A DNA stretch of 64,000 nt from Caenorhabditis remanei (lineage: Eukaryota > Nematoda > Chromadorea > Rhabditida > Rhabditidae): contig NC_071331.1 of the NCBI RefSeq assembly GCF_010183535.1, forward strand, positions 6,448,001 through 6,512,000, written 5' to 3'. How positions within the stretch are numbered: the first letter of the stretch is position 1; each line of letters begins with the position of its first letter. The position numbers and the translations under genes were made by a program. Below the pieces are notes generated by a model, which worked only from the letters and a program-made list of their open reading frames with translations, was not told where the DNA came from and made no database searches. Shown here piece by piece: positions 1-11,850 of this stretch.

Positions 1-33
1 ACATTCCAAAAATTCAAAACTTCACTTTAAATG

Positions 34-59
34 TGAAACAGTAAATTTTTTCTGTTTCA
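34..59. promoter_or_regulatory. Two divergent Ruby-type octamers
   Basis: TGAAACAG at 34-41 (minus-strand CTGTTTCA) and CTGTTTCA at 52-59 (+). The octamer is the core of the 21U-RNA upstream motif in Caenorhabditis. The minus-strand product would fall off the window. On the plus strand no YRNT lies at the expected 37-40 nt, so no RNA start is called. A related diverged block carries an octamer at 11843-11850. Confidence 0.4.
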
Positions 60-1677
60 GCAGTTCAATTTCTGATCAATCATTCATGATTCAAATATGT
101 AGAAGTGTCATCGCGATTGCCTTGCACAACTCATTTGTAGTTCGGTATTTTTAATTTTTGTAAGAATTAGAATGTTCTGCAGATTATAACTAGAATACTT
201 GGTGTTGTAGCCTCCTATGTCTGCAAAATAGCCACTTTTAACAAGCATGTGGTTAATCTTATTTCAAATAAAAAATTCTAATTTGAAAATTCTAATAAAA
301 AATTTTAATCTCATTTTGAGTTATTTCAAAAAGAACAGTTTCATTTATTCCGCATGAACAAAATTCGAAACTGCCAAAAGTTTGAGACTAAGGAAAGTTA
401 AATACTTTTTTCATCGGTGCCCGAGATCCCTAAAAACGCGTCAACGTTAAATTTTTAGTAATTATTTTTTGCCCAATTTTATGATTATAACAACAACTAT
501 ATATGTATCAGAGCTGTGCGGAATTCCTTCCTTCGACTTCCTTTTTCCTTCTTCCTTCGTCCATTTTGAAAATTTTACTTCGTTATTCTTTCTTCTTTCT
601 TCCCTTTTCAAAAATTTTACTTTCGCAAAAATGTGTACTCATTTTGTAACACAATTTTCTGAAATTTTTCGAAAATTTAGAGTAAAAATGCTTAAATTAT
701 CATACATATTTACCTTTTTATTGAATTTTGAATTTTTATTCGAAAACTTTTTTTTCAAAAAATTTCCAAAAAAAACCTCAAAATTTCAAAAAATGTTTCA
801 AAACGGGCCGAGCGGCCGGCCCGTGACAAGTTTGATTAATTCAGTTTCATTAGAGAAATCCAATTGACACTCTAGCGAAAGTTTAAAGAACGCTTTAAAA
901 AGATCTACAAAATTGGAAACGGTGAGAATACATATACTCATCATAATGGCTCACAAGTGTCAAACTTGATGCACTTTATTAAAATGTTGAACTATTGTAA
1001 AAAAAAAGATTTCAACAAGTTCTTATATTCACATATTTTTATAATTTGGTGCAACGATATGAGAACTTCTACTTTTATCGCATTGTATCGACGACACTCA
1101 TGCTCGATAAAGCGGTGTATCAACATGCAACAACAAAGCAGCGAATTGAAAACAAGCGCACTTCATTTCAGTATTCACCTTCAGACCCGTGCTATATGCA
1201 ACCCAACCGTATATTTTGGAAAAGTTTGGAGCAAAAGAAAATGCAGGTACGGTTAGAGTTCTGAAATACACTAAAACAATTCCTGAATTCAAGTATTACT
1301 CATTCTCAACCTTCTATTTCAAAATATTCATAACTATAGGAATCCCTCCAGACAGTAATAAAGAATATGAAATATAAATTATTGAAAGTGGATATTCCAC
1401 CTCTAGAGACACGTGGGGCGGTTGCACGAAAACTATTTCTTATCCATTTTTCCCCACAAAACTAAGAAACAGAAAAACTCTCCCCTATCAATACTATGAA
1501 TGGAGACCTGATCAAGCCCCTCACGGTAGGGAGGCGACAGACCAGGTATTTCTCTCTATATACAGTCGATACATTCGAAGTATTGCTGAAAGCTTCACTT
1601 TAGAATTTTTTCCTGTCTTATTGGTTACTTTTCTGTTTCATGAATTTAACATGTGAATGTAACTGTAACAATTTTAT

Positions 1678-1698
1678 TGGTTTCATGACGGCATAAAA
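1678..1698 (+). ncRNA. Putative 21U-RNA (type-1 piRNA)
   Basis: Exact CTGTTTCA at 1633-1640, then a YRNT start (TATT) whose T is 38 nt after the octamer. The arrangement matches the upstream motif and YRNT initiation context of 21U-RNA genes; the mature RNA is inferred, not observed. Confidence 0.5.
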
Positions 1699-2092
1699 TT
1701 CCATAATAATCTGAACGAATTCAGTGAGTTCCACATCAACATTGAAACTTTTGGTCATTCACTCATGATGAGATGACTATATTCGTATTTTACCTCAGAT
1801 TTGGATGTGTCCAGAATGAAGCTCAGTTATTAATTGGAAATTGGATACTTTAAAGAACAGTGAAACATCGATATTTTCGGATAGTTTGCCTGCTCCAATG
1901 TCAGCTTTTCTTCAAAGATTTAAAGCTAGAAGTTCTTAAAACAGGAGATGACAAAACGTAATTTAAATCGGATCATTTTCGTCAGAATCTGCTTGTCATC
2001 ATTAAAACGACGGTCACATTATGCAAAAATTTTTTATGGTGACTTTTCTGTTTCATGAATTTAACATGGTAATGTAATTATAACATTTTTAT

Positions 2093-2113
2093 TGAATTGA
2101 AAGCATTTATAAA
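2093..2113 (+). ncRNA. Putative 21U-RNA (type-1 piRNA)
   Basis: Exact CTGTTTCA at 2048-2055; TATT start with its T 38 nt after the octamer. It lies in a diverged duplicate of the block around 1633, so the two loci are probably ancient paralogues. Confidence 0.5.
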
Positions 2114-3449
2114 TTACCATATTTGTTATCTGAAAAAATTCGGTGAGTTTGATCGAAAGTCGATTTTTAGTTTTACCAAAGAAAAAATAAATGTTATCAA
2201 ACTTTTTATTTTTAATTTCATAAAAAATGTAGTGCTGAAAAATCAATGTTGCCGTGTGATATTCCGTTGTTTTGTTTGTTTCACTTTTACCCTTAAAAAA
2301 AACCTAATTAGAGCCATCGTGTGTTTGTTGTCTTTATTGGAGCCGTGTGGCGTTTCAATAAATCGATTTTTTATACAAAAATTGTGTTTTGGTTTGTGCT
2401 GCGCGTTTTAGAGGTTAGCTTGTATCAAAACTCGGTTTTGATATAATTTATAGCATTTTTCTCGCTACTTCTTGTTTCAGTGTGTTAAATTCGTAATTCC
2501 TTTTGCGTTCTTGTGTGTTTTCTCGTCATTTTAGCAAATAAGTGTTGCAAGTTCACATTTTGAAACCGTATATTGAACTTGTCAAAACATTCTGATAATA
2601 TAAAACAGGATTCCTCCTAACAACGTGGTTGAAAGTGGTGAACAATCGTTTTCAATTTAGAGACGCTAATAACACGGCTTACTGAACGAGTTCTGAAAGT
2701 AGAGAGAAATTAATAGCCACTGTGAAACTGCGAATTTAAGTGGAAGAATTCTGACATTTCGTCCTTGTAACACTGTAAATATTGATTTCTGAAGCGTTTT
2801 ATAATACATACATTCGTGGCAGATAATAATTCGAAACAAAGTCTGAAAACACAGTTTTATGAGTCAACTTCACGTTTCCAATTCAGACCCAGATTAATAT
2901 CTTAAAATAAAAATTGTTTCGTCTTGTTGGTACGAATTAAATGTTTCTGTCACAAATGCTCTCTGAACAATATTGTCTAGTGCCAAAAATCATACATGTC
3001 AACCGGGCCGGTTCGTAACTCGCGTCAAAATGAATATTATAAGCTGAAAAATATACCAAAATGTAGATCTCGACGAGTTCTATGTCCGTGACCTACTACA
3101 GGCCGGATGGCTATTCGTTAATGTGCCGCGTTAATGGGAAGAGGGAAAATATTGCTTTCCACAACAACTTTTCATTGATTTTTGATTTGGGCCATGTAGA
3201 TTGTCTTTGTTCTCTGTGCATCATGTCAAAAATGTTTTATCAACAAGTTTCATCTTTATGAGAACAAATCCACGAACTCCCTCGTGATTAAGATATTAAT
3301 TTTAAACCGTATAAATTTATTTGAGAACAATATTTTGTTTACTTAAGTAACGGATAAAGAGATTTAGGTCTGTGATGTATTCTTGATAAGTTAATTCAAG
3401 TTTCTGTTTCGAACTATTTTATTCTGTGGCTGCAAATGTTGGATAATGA

Positions 3450-3470
3450 TATTTCTTTAAGAACTTTCAA
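3450..3470 (+). ncRNA. Putative 21U-RNA, relaxed motif
   Basis: CTGTTTCG (one mismatch) at 3404-3411; TGAT start with its T 39 nt downstream. Confidence 0.3.
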
Positions 3471-3877
3471 TAAATATTCCGATTTCAGTCTTCAGAATTG
3501 CAATATCATCGTTTTGAACAACACTTTTATTATGTTCCTTCCAGAGTTAATTACTGCTATGAAAAAAAACCTTGGAACGTAAAACTTCGTATTAAACTTT
3601 TTTTTTCAAATTTGAAAATCACGGTCAGGAAAAATCGATTATCGATAAAATTAAAAATGTTAACTTTTTTGAAAAATCAGAGTTATACATAAAAGTATGA
3701 ATCTGCCCTCACTTTTTCTCACTACTGTACATCATTTCAGTTTGCAGAAAATGCAATTTAATTAAGTGTCTGATTAATTTTTGTGTTGCAGAACAATTGA
3801 TTCGAATTCGAACTTTACAATTGGATGATAACTGTTTCACAAGATTTATATTTTACTTCAATCAATTATTGAAGCAC

Positions 3878-3898
3878 TTCTCTAGTATTATTACCATC
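3878..3898 (+). ncRNA. Putative 21U-RNA (type-1 piRNA)
   Basis: Exact CTGTTTCA at 3832-3839; CACT (YRNT) start with its T 39 nt downstream. Confidence 0.5.
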
Positions 3899-4361
3899 AG
3901 AACTCACAAAAATTGGCTTTCCAGGAAAAACGATGGCGGCTCACAACGGGCCTTTATTAGATTCGTTTAGTTTTTTGGCTTGCAACAGCTCAACAGAAAC
4001 ACCAAACAGTTCATGATTTTGAATTATCATAAATTTGAAATCCCGATATAAACTGTGTTTTCATATTTCATGTGAGCAACCGAGCGCTACTTAATTTTTT
4101 CATTAAACAGTTTATTGTTCTGTGAAATAGTCATTTTTGAAACATTCCCAAAACCAGAAATCAATACAACATCTGAAGCTCAACCTCTTGTCTTTTTTCA
4201 GTTTCGAGAGCAAGAAGACACTTGAATAATTTTTTTAAAGATAAACAAAACACTTGTCCAAAACAGTATTGAGCATCGAGAGATACACATTCGAACCTTG
4301 CGATTATATGATATAACTGTTTCAAAAGGTTTGTATTTTGAAACCTCTGATAAGCCTTTGA

Positions 4362-4382
4362 TTATGTTGAGAGGGCAATGAA
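4362..4382 (+). ncRNA. Putative 21U-RNA (type-1 piRNA)
   Basis: Exact CTGTTTCA at 4317-4324; TGAT start with its T 38 nt downstream. Confidence 0.5.
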
Positions 4383-4609
4383 GATAGCGGTCGGAGACTG
4401 ATTGCCTCTCAGAAGAAATATAAATTCGTCCCAAAATAAAGTGTATACGGCATGTTTGTAAGATAAGCGATGTTAGAAACAACACAAAAGTATCAGTGAC
4501 CTGTTTATTGAACCTTCTTCTCGGAAATATCCTCGGGGACTGAACGGCGGGAAAAAGAGACTTGAAGTCCCAAAAACCGAAAGAAGACAAATTAGCCTAG
4601 ACTCTCAAA

Positions 4610-4870
4610 CTCGCGCTAGATGCTGATGGCACGGGAAAACATAGTGCAAACATCAAATCTCCTCAACAACTCTCTCAGCGTGACACACGAGGGAAAACCG
4701 TGCGGAGACGGTCGGCAAGCGACCGTCGTCAGCTGGAAAACACGAAGGAACTGAATTACTCTGGCCTAAAAAGGTCGACATGAGCAAGAGCACGCGACGC
4801 GACCGCTCGCGAGTGACGACATACGCGTCTACTGCGAGAGAGCGTGGCGGAAGAGAGAGTGTTGGGTTTG
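4610..4870. other. CpG-rich tract of unknown nature
   Basis: About 260 bp rich in CG dinucleotides (for example around 4690-4730 and 4795-4850) inside otherwise AT-rich DNA. No reading frame, tRNA or inverted repeat was recognised. It could be a relic of a mobile element or a regulatory island. Confidence 0.3.
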
Positions 4871-5372
4871 TTGGAGCGCATTTGCTGAATTTGGAGTCTT
4901 TTGGGCGGAAATTTGAATAATAATAATTTATAGTAATTTAGAATAATTTGAAATAATTTGATAGAACTCAGATAACTGAGAATAACGAAAATAATGATAA
5001 TATTGTTAATGAACAGATTGAATAAGAGGTTAATGAAAAAGGCTCAGATGGTCCTAGTTCTGTGGGGAAAACCAGTGGGGACCGTCGGATTGCCTTTGGT
5101 AGCCAAGTAAGGGGGTAACCAAAGGGGGATCCTTAGATTATCCTTCTGATGTTATTTCTTTCATTTCACGTATATTCATAAATAATTTGTAATGGTAAAG
5201 GTTCATCAGGAATTCCAAGTCTTCGAATTGAATTCGCAAGGTCCTGAACAATAATTGCTTTCAACATTGATTGAAACAACACAGTCAATGAAAAATGTCT
5301 GTTTTAATAAAACCATATTTGTATCTTGTAAATAAATTTCCAATTCGTTTTTGCATACCTTTTTTCACATTT

Positions 5373-6160
5373 CACAGTCTCCCAGACTCCGAAAAAGAAC
5401 TGCAAGGAAATTTTTTGATCTACCCTCATGAAACGAAAAATTTGAGAAATTAGCAGGTCTAAAACGTTATTACTTTAATTTTTAGCGTAAAGCTCAAGGT
5501 CAGAAGTAAGAAAATTTCAGTTTTAGAATTATTCTGGCTGCATTATCTACCTATTCAATTCAAAAAATTCTGGTTTCAGATACTTTTTCAAGTCGAAAAG
5601 GCAATTTTTCATTTTGATTTCGGAAAAATCTACGGGATTTGTTCATTTTTTAATATTATCCAACGAATTATAGCTCAAATCGTGCACCGGAGTTTTGTAC
5701 ACATTTCTGTAGGACGGTTTTTCAATTTGCTCATTAGTTTTCGAGAAAATAACAAAAAACTGAAAAAAATTCGGAATTTGATCGATTTCTCAAAAACTAA
5801 TGAGCAAATTGAAAAACCGTCCTACAGAAGTGTGTAAAAATCTCCGGAGCACGATTTGAGATTTCATTCGTTATATAATGTTGAGAAATGAACAAATCCC
5901 GTAGATTTTTCCGAAATCAAAATGAAAACTAGCCTTTTCGACTTGAAAAAGTATCTGAAACCAGAATTTTTTGGATTGAATGGGTGAATAATTCTCTCAG
6001 AATAATTCTAGAACTGAAATTTTCTTACTTCTGACCTTGAGCTTTACGCTAAAAATTAAAGTAATAACGTTTTAGACCTGCTAATTTCTCAAATTTTTCG
6101 TTTCATGAGGGTAGATCAAAAATTTCCTTGCAGTTCTTACTCAGAGTCTGGGAGACTGTG
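5373..6160. repeat. 788-bp foldback (palindromic) element
   Basis: Near-perfect inverted repeat with termini CACAGTCTCCCAGACTC and its complement, arms meeting near 5770. CATTT flanks both ends (5368-5372 and 6161-6165), consistent with a 5-bp target duplication. The terminus plus the following AAAAAGAACTGCAAG is shared with the foldback inside the SPK gene intron (32900-33772), so they are one family. No coding capacity. Confidence 0.85.
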
Positions 6161-6590
6161 CATTTCTCATGTTTCTACTACACTTTCTTCTTTGCTTTAC
6201 ATCCGTATTTTGGTAAATGAGTTTTTTATCTCTTCTCGTATCGAGAAACCGTGTTTGAATTGAAATTATCTTCTTATATGACTATATTATTGCTTTTTCT
6301 TTTGTCTTGAGTTTTCTATCATCTGATAGTGAGACCAAGTTGTTCACTACAGAAAATTCTTGTAAGCAAGAAAACTACTCGACCCTACAAACTCACTTTT
6401 TAAAAGAAAACAATGTAATTTGTAACAAGTCTGAGAGCATGGTTCTTACAACCGGGCTCAGATTAAATCGAAACAAAAAAAATTTCATGAAAAATATAAA
6501 GCCGAAGAGAAAGTTGAAACTCTTCTCAAGAGGATTTTTGTAGAGCGCAGTTGTAAAAACAGGGATAGGCAAATATGTTTTCATAGAATC

Positions 6591-6611
6591 ATTCAGAACG
6601 GAGCATCGTCA
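6591..6611 (-). ncRNA. Putative 21U-RNA (type-1 piRNA)
   Basis: Exact octamer on the minus strand at 6648-6655; YRNT start with its T at 6611, 37 nt downstream. Confidence 0.45.
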
Positions 6612-6756
6612 ATGCATCAATAGAATCAAAATCTAATTTTTGTTGCATGAAACAGGGAATATATGAAACTTCGGTATTTTGAACACTAAAACTAAAAGAT
6701 TTATTACGAAAATTGTTTCAAGATACTCCGAATAGTCAAGAAAATAGAATGCTCAA

Positions 6757-6777
6757 TTTCAGACAAAACAACCAATA
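6757..6777 (+). ncRNA. Putative 21U-RNA, relaxed motif
   Basis: TTGTTTCA (one mismatch) at 6713-6720; CAAT start with its T 37 nt downstream. Confidence 0.3.
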
Positions 6778-6961
6778 AAATGCTAAGACTAACAAATCTC
6801 TCACTTCAACAAGACAGAAAACCTCATCCGAAAACAGTAAAAACCAAAAAGAACAGAAGAAAAAACAGAAAATTCTCACTATAAATCTATGGGAGTGAAT
6901 TCTAGATGAACTGATACACCTTCAATAGTTTACAAATTACAAAATTTGAAACATTCTTGTT

Positions 6962-6982
6962 GGGGCTTTTTTAACGCCAGTA
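6962..6982 (-). ncRNA. Putative 21U-RNA (type-1 piRNA)
   Basis: Exact minus-strand octamer at 7020-7027; YRNT start with its T at 6982, 38 nt downstream. Confidence 0.5.
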
Positions 6983-7174
6983 TTACACTCTAAAACGATT
7001 TCTAAAGTTATGAATATTTTGAAACAGGAGGTTGAGTAAAACTCGATTCAGGAGTTGTTTCTGTTCCAGGATTTTAAGAATTCTTTTTAAGATCGTTTTG
7101 CTATGTGCAACCCAGTTGTATGTTTTTAAAACGCTTGGAGCAAAAGGAATGAAAATGCAGGTAAAAAGAAAGAA

Positions 7175-7195
7175 ACATTCCGAAATCTCTAAAAA
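7175..7195 (-). ncRNA. Putative 21U-RNA (type-1 piRNA)
   Basis: Exact minus-strand octamer at 7234-7241; YRNT start with its T at 7195, 39 nt downstream. Confidence 0.45.
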
Positions 7196-7494
7196 ACATA
7201 TTTAAAAACAAAGTTTTCTTGATACTTACTAGTTGAAACAGACCAAAAACTAAGGAATCGAATTATTATACATTCATCAACATACTAGTTGTTTGATCGA
7301 AATCAGTAGGTTCATCTAACTAAATATAAAAATAAACTGTTGCCACTGTTCTCTTTATAATGAAGGTTTATCTTTTTTATAAAAAGCTCAAATCCAAAAA
7401 ATAAAACCTAGGACCCATAAATTTGGAGCTGTGAATTTCTTTTCTTGGCTTGTTGATACGATTCAGAGATTAGAGCTCATTCTCATTTTGTATT

Positions 7495-8200
7495 TACCGT
7501 AAAAACTGTAATAGAAGCGCATGCGCCTCTATTTTTCAACCCCCTTCCAAAAGTGCGCCTCTATTACAGGGGCGCCTCTAATAGAGGGTGCGCCTCTATT
7601 GTTCAACCTCTCCGTTTGGCTATTTTTCGAGCTCTCAAGTCATTAATTTTCAACCAAACCAAGATTTTCACTGACAAAATTACACGAATACACGATAATT
7701 TGCAATACTTCGAACGAAAAAAGGGTTTTATTTTGTTTTTTTCATGAACTTCGAAAAATAATTATTGAAATCCAGAAAAATTATTTAATGTATATTAAGG
7801 GGGCGCCACTATTATTCAAAGCGCCTTTCTGGGTGCGCCTCTATTAGAGGGGCGCCTCTAATAAAGGGGCGCTTCTATTACAGTTTTTACCATACTTGTC
7901 AAATCACGGGCCGGCCCGCGGGCCGGGCCGGGCCGGGCCGGGCCCGGTGAAAATTTCAGGGCCCGCAGCAAAAATTATTTTTGAAAAATAGAATTGAAAG
8001 TCTTGGAAATTAAATTTTTTCTTCGGTTTATACTAAATCGAGGTCGGGGGATTCGATAAGACTACTTTCAGAGTAAACGAAAAAACAATGGGAAAACGAC
8101 GAAAAAATTTTTTTCAATATTTTGACGGGCCGAACGGGCCGGGCCGGAAGATTTTTTAGCGGGCCCGGCCCGGCCCGTGACAAGTATGATTTTTACGGTA
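7495..8200. repeat. Foldback element with GCGCCTCTATTA motifs, interrupted
   Basis: Inverted repeat with termini TACCGTAAAAACTGTAATAG and complement. The arms carry repeated CGCCTCTATTAGAGG-like palindromes (7545-7600, 7830-7875). The right terminus is split by a second foldback at 7891-8189: the sequence CAGTTTTTAC resumes as TTTTTACGGTA after it. Confidence 0.75.
7891..8189. repeat. Nested foldback, CATACTTGTCA family, GGGCCG-rich
   Basis: Termini CATACTTGTCA and TGACAAGTATG, with long GGGCC/CCGGG tracts inside. TTTTTAC is present on both sides (7884-7890 and 8190-8196), one base short of a perfect 8-bp duplication, so it inserted into the terminal repeat of the 7495-8200 element. The same terminal sequence occurs at 10790-11155 and 31397-31782. 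Confidence 0.75.
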
Positions 8201-8414
8201 TAAGGTATATGACGTGACTTTTTGGTAGGAAAGATATATAACGGGTAAGAAACGGCTGGATAAAGAGGAATATAAAAGATTGAGCCTATCTGTTGTGTAT
8301 TTTAATATTGACTGATAATAATCACACGAAACATGAAATTCTAATTAACTGATTTGAAATTTCATTTAAGCTCACAAGCTCGCTTTTTCAATGGAAAAAT
8401 GCCTTTTTTGACGT

Positions 8415-8435
8415 GTCTTTTGGTAGTATAAAATA
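8415..8435 (-). ncRNA. Putative 21U-RNA (type-1 piRNA)
   Basis: Exact minus-strand octamer at 8473-8480; YRNT start with its T at 8435, 38 nt downstream. Confidence 0.5.
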
Positions 8436-8524
8436 ATATTAAAAAATAATCATTAGTTATAAAGTTTACTGATGAAACAGGTAAATGTTTTGAGAACAGT
8501 AGTCCGATAGCTGCTCCTCTATTA

Positions 8525-9630
8525 GGGTGTTTCATAAGTCTTTGCACTTTTTTCAATGTACCGCCCTTCGACCCCATGACATTTTTTGGTCCTTTTTTTA
8601 TTATTAACTAGATTGAGTGCAATGGAAACTTATCGAAATATACGCGAAACCATAGGTGAGTACATCATAAGTTATAAAACAGCAATCACTTGGTTCAAAA
8701 ACTTCAAAGAAGAGGACTACATTCTTGATGATAAGTCTCATTCTGGTCGGCCTTGTTTAGATATCGACGATGATATCTCTGATGTCCTGGAGGGTGAGCC
8801 TAGGTCAAGTGTACGTGAAGTATCTTCACATACTGGACCTTCGTTCGCAACAATATTCAGACATCAGAAAGAATCTGGAAGAACAGCAGAATACGAACAA
8901 GTTATTCTCATGAACTGACAGATTCTGAGTTGAAGCTAAGATGTGACCTATCGCAGTCTTTGCTCAGTCGGAAGCTTAGTTTAGATTGTATTCTTGATAT
9001 TGTTACGGGAAATGAGAAGTGAGGCCTCTATGTATACCATACAGTAAAAAGCAGGGAGTTTTGGATAATGACGAGCCGTTGACGGACCAGAAAAGAGAGA
9101 TACATGAGAAAAAAATGATGCTATCAGTTTGGTGGGACAGAAACGGGGTCATTTGTAACGAACTTCTTCCGGATCGTGCTACAATAACAGTCAACTTATA
9201 CTGTCAACAACTCCATGAAATGTTCCAATTCCAACGCTCATCACGGCCGGAAATCAATCATTTAGTTTTGTTGCATGACAGTGCTCGCTCACACTCTGCT
9301 ACCAAGAGTCGCACCTTCTTAAAGGCTCAGGGAGTTGAAGTTCTACCCCACCCGCCGTATTCTTCAGACCTTGCTCCAACTGATTATCATCTTTTTAAAT
9401 CATTGCAAAACTCGTTTGCTGGTCAAAATTTTGATGATCGAATGCAAGTGAAATCATACCTTGATGACTTCTTTAGCTCACAGCCGGCAGAGTTCTACGC
9501 GGCCGGAATTGCCCAACTACCACAATGTTGGCAAGATGTAATAAGTACTCATGGACCATATATGACTTATTAGAACTCCTTTCTCATTAAGAAAAATTTG
9601 ATGGAAAACTGATAGAAAAAGTGCAAAGAC
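8525..9630 (+). mobile_element. mariner transposon, inactivated copy
   Basis: The left terminal repeat GGGTGTTTCATAAGTCTTTG follows TA at 8523-8524. The right repeat (GTGCAAAGAC, ending 9630) is truncated or mutated before its outer end. The transposase is recognisable in two pieces. 8586-8918 carries the helix-turn-helix/linker part (GRP motif, SVREVS). 9019-9573 carries the catalytic part, with acidic residues in VWWDRNG, LLHDSARSH and LAPTDYHLF, the last two 34 residues apart as in DD34D mariners. Frameshifts and a stop between 8900 and 9060 separate the pieces, so it cannot make a full transposase. A related copy is at 13721-15147. Confidence 0.9.
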
Positions 9631-9904
9631 AGTCACACAAAAAATCGCATGATTTAATGAGCAAAAGGAGAGAACCCGATTTTAGGTGTATCCGAGAATT
9701 CCGAAAATGCGGTTTATATCGCTGACGGACGCAAAAAATACAAAAATTACATCCATCTGAAATCTCGGGTATCGGATTAATCGAATTTACAAAAATATCT
9801 TCTGTTTTGTGGAATTATTGAAACGGTACATTTTATATCAAACTGGTCAAAATTTTTGAATGTTTCATGTGCTCTTCATGATTTCAAACATAAACGTACT
9901 TTAT

Positions 9905-9925
9905 TGCGGAAGTTATTCCCACGAA
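9905..9925 (+). ncRNA. Putative 21U-RNA, relaxed motif
   Basis: ATGTTTCA (one mismatch) at 9860-9867; TATT start with its T 38 nt downstream. Confidence 0.3.
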
Positions 9926-10279
9926 CTTTATTGTTTTAGAATGGAACGATGAAATCGGTTTTTTAATAGAAAAAAAAGGAAATTGTCACTTTCCCCAATA
10001 TTTTTACATTAAAACATCAATTTTTGATTTAGGAAACCATGAAGATTGCCTGTGTTGTCTGTGCATGATGTAAAAGAAGCTTTAATTAACACATCAGCAA
10101 ACCCACAAACTAACTACTACATAAGGTATTAGTTTGAAACATATGAAATTATTTTGAGAACATTATTTTGTTTACTTAAAGGCGTATTGTGGTCTGTTGT
10201 GATATTTTCATATCATAATGTATGAGTTTCGGCGAGTTCATTTTCATACTTCAAGAATTTTTAAATTCGGTCCACAACC

Positions 10280-10789
10280 CGCTGAGAGCGAGCGCCGGAA
10301 AGTTTGGTCATTGAGAAGGCCGAAAAAATTGGTGGCCGTGGCCTAGAAATTCTACTAGAAATTCGTTGATTTTTCAAATTTTGACGGTATTTTCGATTAT
10401 TTTTGTTGTATTTCTTCAATAATTTCGATAGAAAGCGGCAAATATTGATAGAAAAACACTAAAAACTATCGAAAATAACGGCAAAAATAGCAGAATACTG
10501 AAAAAACCAACGGAAAGTTTGGCCAGCAAGAATTTTCTAGAAATTTCACTTGGGTAAAGTTGTTTTTTCAGTATTCTGCTATTTCTGGCTTTGTTTTCGA
10601 TAGTTTTTAGTGTTTTTCTATCAATAATTGCCGTTTTCTATCGAAATTATTGAAGAAATACAACAAAAATAATCGAAAATACCGTCAAAATTTAAAAATC
10701 AACGAATTTCTAGTCGAATTTCTAGGCCACGGCCACCAATTTTCTTCGGCCTTCTCAATGACCAAACTTTCCGGCGCTCGCTCTCAGCG
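10280..10789. repeat. Foldback element beside the GGGCCG foldback
   Basis: Arms begin CGCTGAGAGCGAGCGCCGGA and meet near 10530. Directly abuts the foldback at 10790-11155. No coding capacity; the reading frame at 10650-10901 is an arm artefact. Confidence 0.8.
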
Positions 10790-11155
10790 TCAAAGGGCCG
10801 AAACGGGCCGACACGGGCCGGCTCGTAACTCGCGTCAAAATGAATATAATGAGCTGAAAAATATACCAAAGTGTAGATCGCGACGAGTTCTATGTCCGTG
10901 ACCTACTTTGGGCCGGATGGCTATTCGTTAATGTGCCGCGGGCCGAGAAAAAGCCGGAAATCGCGAAAATGACCAAAAAAGCCATTCTAGCCCGGCCCGC
11001 GGCATATTAACGAATAGTCATCCGGCCCGTAGTAGATCACGGACATAGAACTCGTCGAGATCTACATTTTGGTATATTTTTCAGCTCATAATATTCATTT
11101 TGACGCGAGTTACGAGCCGGCCCGTGTCGGCCCGTTTCGGCCCGTTGACAAGTAT
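10790..11155. repeat. GGGCCG-rich foldback (CATACTTGTCA family)
   Basis: Inverted repeat with arms containing GGGCCGAAACGGGCCGACAC and the conserved block GCGTCAAAATGAATAT, folding around 10970. Its left outer terminus is lost where it meets the neighbouring foldback; the right one is TTGACAAGTATG. Same family as 31397-31782 and the half copy near 2995-3140. Confidence 0.8.
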
Positions 11156-11842
11156 GTCTAGACTGAGTTTATTGTTGAAAGTTTCATTTAAAACATTTTC
11201 CTCGTCTTATTGAAACGGTAACTTTTTTGGTTTATGAATTTAATATGTAAATGGAATTGAAACAATTATTGTGACTTATCTAAACAAATAATTGGTGAAT
11301 AATCGGTGAGAAAAACGACAGTTCGGTGAGTTCCAAAGTCAGTTTCAAGACTAACCAAAGGAAAAATGAAGTTTATCGAAGTTTCCATTATCAATTTTAT
11401 ATCAAATATAGAATCACAACTGGAAATTAATCTTGACAATGTCGATCACTTCAGAAAAGTTGTTTTTTTTTGCAAATTCTCTTCGATATCCCAAACAATG
11501 ATAACTGAAAGTGAGTATTATATTCAAAAAATCAAACTTCATTCCATATCTGCCAAGAAAACTGAAATCAAGATTTCGTATATGCATTCATTAGTTTCCC
11601 GAAACATAACTTATTTTCAAAAAAATGAATTCCAATTTCCCACGTGTTTTCTGATAGATTAATCGGAACGGAAGATGTTTGATGAAACCTCTTGACACCA
11701 CATCCCAGGTTTTCCACTGCCTTAGAAACGATATTCAGTTTTTGCATGTTCCCTTCGATATCACACACTGTAATCAACGGAATAACATTAAAATTCCAAA
11801 AATGCATCACTTTAATTCAAATGTGGAACAGTGAATTTATTT

Positions 11843-11850
11843 CTGTTTCA
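11843..11850 (+). promoter_or_regulatory. Ruby-type octamer without a clear 21U start
   Basis: Exact CTGTTTCA in the diverged copy of the block at 1-400. A minus-strand CTGTTCCA lies at 11822-11829, repeating the divergent layout seen at 34-59. A T-rich stretch occupies the expected start. Confidence 0.3.

Larger units (their letters stand above)
1..5367. other. AT-rich intergenic region without a supported protein gene
   Basis: No open reading frame here shows coding character; the longest are low-complexity Phe/Lys-rich products of AT-rich DNA. The region holds putative 21U-RNA genes (listed separately) and diverged blocks that recur later in the window. Block 1-400 resembles 11796-12250, 1190-1250 resembles 7095-7160, 1620-1760 and 2030-2170 resemble 11200-11340, and 3160-3360 resembles 10010-10190. 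A half copy of a GGGCCG-rich foldback family lies at about 2995-3140. A CpG-rich tract at about 4610-4870 remains unexplained. Confidence 0.5.

Noticed and set aside
469..867. 132-aa Phe-rich frame
   Set aside because: AT-rich low-complexity, no splice or start support; its 3' end runs into a foldback remnant.
2097..2411. 104-aa frame
   Set aside because: Lys/Phe-rich, overlaps a duplicated non-coding block and a putative 21U start; no family features.
4260..4310. Possible tRNA B-box (GGTTCGAATG, minus)
   Set aside because: No A-box at the right distance and no cloverleaf by eye.
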